The translations under genes were made by a program, and so were the position numbers. This document shows, piece after piece, positions 62,244 through 64,000 of a DNA stretch of 64,000 bases; the stretch's first letter is position 1; every line of letters begins with the position of its first letter. This DNA comes from Advenella sp. S44 (GTDB lineage: Bacteria > Pseudomonadota > Gammaproteobacteria > Burkholderiales > Burkholderiaceae_B). The stretch covers positions 62,001-126,000 of the forward strand of contig NZ_NEXS01000008.1 in the NCBI RefSeq assembly GCF_002810445.1. Direction: 5' to 3'. Under the pieces are notes generated by a model. The model ran no database searches and was not told where the DNA came from. It saw nothing but the letters and a program-made list of their open reading frames with translations.

Positions 62244-62933
62244 TTAGCTTTCGTAGGTTTCCAGTCTTGCCGGATCAGGAATGTAGACGTCTTTGCCCTC
62301 TACCGCTATCAGTTGTTGCGCGCACAGCTCTCGCAAAATACGTGAAAAATGCTCTGGCGTGATGTTCAGCAGTGAAGCGACAAGCGCCTTGTTGGTATTA
62401 AAACGATATTGGCCGCCCTGGCCGTTTGCGTGTTTGAGAAAGTAATCGACCACCCGCTGCGTGGCCGATTTGAGCGTGTATGATTCAACATCCTTGAGCA
62501 ATGAATACACGCGCCGGCTCATGTTGCTGAGCATGCGCATGGCAAACGCCGGCTCACGTTCGATCAGATCCAGCATGCTTTCTTTTGAGATATGCAGCAG
62601 GAATATATTGCTGGTGGCCTGCGCCGACACGAGGCTTTCCATGTTGTCCAGAAAGACGCTCTCTTCCCCGAAGCTGTCGCCGGGTCCCAGCGTGCGTACC
62701 ACTTTTTCGCCGCCGTTGGGTGCGACGAACAGCAGCTTAGCGCTGCCGTTGACTACGATATGAAATCCTTTGCGGGCGGCGCCTTTTTCTACGATGTCAT
62801 GGATTAGTGCACCCTTGTAAAAAGAACGCTGGGTGACTGACAACGCTATCGTCTTGATTGCTGTTGGTGACAAGCCATCGAACATGGGCAAGCGAGCCAG
62901 GAAATCATAAACAGATAGACAACCTCCGACCAT
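62244..62933 (-). CDS. Crp/Fnr-family transcriptional regulator
   Basis: This is a 229-residue regulator with a cyclic-nucleotide-type sensor domain (about residues 15-130, GDSFGEESVFLDNMES). A long dimer helix and a helix-turn-helix follow (TNKALVASLLNITPEHFSRILREL). The recognition helix holds E-x-x-S-R, as in FNR-like proteins that bind TTGAT half sites. The cysteines of oxygen-sensing FNR are absent. This resembles DNR or NnrR-type regulators that sense nitric oxide, though the ligand is unknown. A matching box lies 60 bases upstream of its own start, so self-control is likely. Confidence 0.92.
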   Translation of the reverse strand: MVGGCLSVYDFLARLPMFDGLSPTAIKTIALSVTQRSFYKGALIHDIVEKGAARKGFHIVVNGSAKLLFVAPNGGEKVVRTLGPGDSFGEESVFLDNMESLVSAQATSNIFLLHISKESMLDLIEREPAFAMRMLSNMSRRVYSLLKDVESYTLKSATQRVVDYFLKHANGQGGQYRFNTNKALVASLLNITPEHFSRILRELCAQQLIAVEGKDVYIPDPARLETYES

Positions 62934-62992
62934 TGGCTTAATCCTTTTAATACGAATAAGCGCTATTTTGAGAGTATTAGCAGAAAAATATT

Positions 62993-63006
62993 TTGATACA
63001 AGTCAA
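62993..63006 (-). promoter_or_regulatory. FNR/DNR-type box upstream of the Crp/Fnr gene
   Basis: TTGATACAAGTCAA matches TTGAT-N4-ATCAA at 9 of 10 specified positions. It lies 60 bases before the regulator's start codon and in the non-coding gap after ung, so it most likely belongs to the regulator's own promoter. Confidence 0.7.
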
Positions 63007-63036
63007 GAAATTCGTATCATTTCGATCAATTTTTGT

Positions 63037-63708
63037 TTAGATTTGCCAATCAATTGGCGATTGACCGTGGGCTACCAGATATTCATTAGCTTTAGAAAAA
63101 TGCCGACACCCGAAAAATCCGCGGCTTGCGGACAAGGGCGAGGGGTGCACGCCAGTCAGAACCAAGTGTCGCTTTTTGTCTATAAATTGACCTTTCTTTT
63201 TGGCGTGGTTGCCCCATAGCATAAACACCAAGTGCTCGCGCTTGTCGTTCAGTGCTTGAATCACCTGGTCCGTAAATGTTTCCCAACCCCACGAAGCATG
63301 TGAGTGGGCCATGCCGGCCTGAACGGTCAAAACCGTGTTCAGAAGCAGCACGCCCTGCTGCGCCCATTTTTCCAGATAACCATGGTCCGGCATGGTAAAG
63401 CCCGGAATATCGGTTTTGAGCTCTTTGTAGATATTCAAAAGCGATGGCGGAATGCGTACGGACGGCTTGACTGAAAATGCCAGACCGTGGGCCTGGTCCG
63501 GCCCATGATAGGGATCCTGCCCCAGAATGACAACCTTGACTTTATCCAGGGGTGTCAGGCGCAAGGCGCTGAAGGTATCTCGCTCGACGGGATAAATCGT
63601 CTGCCCGCTTTGCCGCGCCTGCAGGACACGCTCTCGCAATGAGATGAAATAAGGCTTCTGCTTTTCTGCTCCGATAGCGTCGGCCCAGCTCTGGACGTCT
63701 TCAGTCAT
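63037..63708 (-). CDS. ung: Uracil-DNA glycosylase
   Basis: This is a 223-residue family-1 UDG that removes uracil from DNA. The water-activating motif is [22 protein letters not shown] (about residues 58-80), and the DNA-intercalating motif is [23 protein letters not shown] near the C-terminus. The length matches E. coli Ung. It is on the same strand as the Crp/Fnr gene, 103 bases upstream of it. Confidence 0.96.
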   Translation of the reverse strand: MTEDVQSWADAIGAEKQKPYFISLRERVLQARQSGQTIYPVERDTFSALRLTPLDKVKVVILGQDPYHGPDQAHGLAFSVKPSVRIPPSLLNIYKELKTDIPGFTMPDHGYLEKWAQQGVLLLNTVLTVQAGMAHSHASWGWETFTDQVIQALNDKREHLVFMLWGNHAKKKGQFIDKKRHLVLTGVHPSPLSASRGFFGCRHFSKANEYLVAHGQSPIDWQI

Positions 63709-64000
63709 ATGGTTTGTCGGCGCCAGGCGCCGTATTGGTCAATGAAAAAATGAATTGTACCAACGATTGCCGGGCCGTCAGCCGCCAACAGCAAATGGTG
63801 ACGCACCGGCTGCTGCCGTTGCTTCTATGGCTTCTGTGGCTTCTGTGGCTTCTGTGGCCTGTGAGCATCCACAGAAAAATAGTGGGCAATCGACGTTTCG
63901 AATTCCCCGGGAATACGGATTTCGACATTCCACGCAAAATCGCTTTTGAAATCCCCACCATAGCGGATTGCGAAATAGCGGGAAATGGGGATTCCGATTT
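63709..64000. other. Terminal 292 bp, repeats but no gene seen
   Basis: The stretch holds a 9-bp tandem repeat (63821-63856), a 13-bp palindrome ATTCCCCGGGAAT (63902-63914), and an inverted repeat AATCCCCAC/TGGGGATT (about 63950-63993). Short frames on both strands encode repeat-derived peptides and are not called. Confidence 0.4.
63821..63856. repeat. 9-bp tandem repeat, four units
   Basis: GCTTCTATG followed by three exact copies of GCTTCTGTG, then a decayed GCCTGTGAG. It is the most regular short tandem array in the window and could vary in copy number. Confidence 0.75.

Noticed and set aside
63701-63961. 86-codon minus-strand frame with an HRSHRSHRS run
   Set aside because: The run comes from the 9-bp tandem repeat, and no start signal or family is visible.
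1-64000. tRNA, rRNA, CRISPR or insertion sequences
   Set aside because: No tRNA arm pattern in the gaps, no regularly spaced identical repeats, and no transposase reading frame were found by eye.

Overview
The window looks like chromosomal DNA of a betaproteobacterium in the family Alcaligenaceae, most like Advenella or a Bordetella/Achromobacter relative. The reasons are moderate GC, two intact Bug (TctC-type) solute-binding proteins plus a broken one, a BPSS1780-type membrane protein, the beta-type DUF2069/YihY pair, and an APH-type homoserine kinase. The genus is inferred from gene content, not from a search. I saw no rRNA, tRNA, insertion sequence, prophage or CRISPR array.

Layout. 1-10.4 kb: the end of a fumarylacetoacetase gene, a GST, aroC, selO, DUF2069 and YihY membrane proteins, a CBS protein, a phosphoesterase/lipid-kinase pair and a zinc alcohol dehydrogenase. 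10.7-14.9 kb: a complete class Ia ribonucleotide reductase operon, nrdA-nrdB-yfaE. It is of enterobacterial rather than usual Burkholderiales architecture and has two NrdR-like boxes upstream. 15-21 kb: dusA with a ClC channel, thrB, a BPSS1780 protein and an M48 lipoprotein. 21-25.3 kb: an accessory block of a LysR regulator divergent from a Bug protein and a sulfatase, followed by an internally deleted Bug remnant. 25.6-31.3 kb: etfBA, a histone-deacetylase-like amidohydrolase, mltB and aceA. 32-40.5 kb: a tiny membrane protein, an MFS transporter, pgsA-uvrC-nagZ-acpS-orn, an M48 protease and rsgA. 40.7-44.3 kb: a shortened P-loop ATPase, a CoA pyrophosphatase, rplS without trmD, a small membrane protein behind a near-consensus LexA box, and a 1-Cys peroxiredoxin. 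44.5-51.3 kb: acyl-CoA metabolism genes (two acyl-CoA dehydrogenases, a CaiB-type CoA transferase and a Bug protein) with a divergent LysR regulator. 51.5-61.4 kb: a Tad-type pilus or secretion operon. 62.2-63.7 kb: a Crp/Fnr regulator and ung.

The Tad operon is tightly packed and read on the minus strand: Flp-like pilin, TadG-like, TadE-like, an unrecognised exported protein, CpaB, secretin, FHA-TadA ATPase, TadB, TadC, DUF192. No prepilin peptidase, TadZ or TadD is present here, so those functions must be supplied elsewhere or be absent.

The most interesting candidate for something undescribed is at 42.9-43.3 kb. A 70-residue protein with one C-terminal membrane segment lies about 150 bp downstream of the sequence TACTGTATATCCATACAGTA. 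The intervening leader can fold into a long three-part hairpin. This layout resembles SOS-controlled membrane toxins or division inhibitors (tisB, sidA and similar), but I recognise no homologue. A second theme is decay: degenerate short tandem repeats of differing period sit beside several genes, and two genes (a Bug protein and a P-loop ATPase) appear to have lost internal segments while staying in frame.
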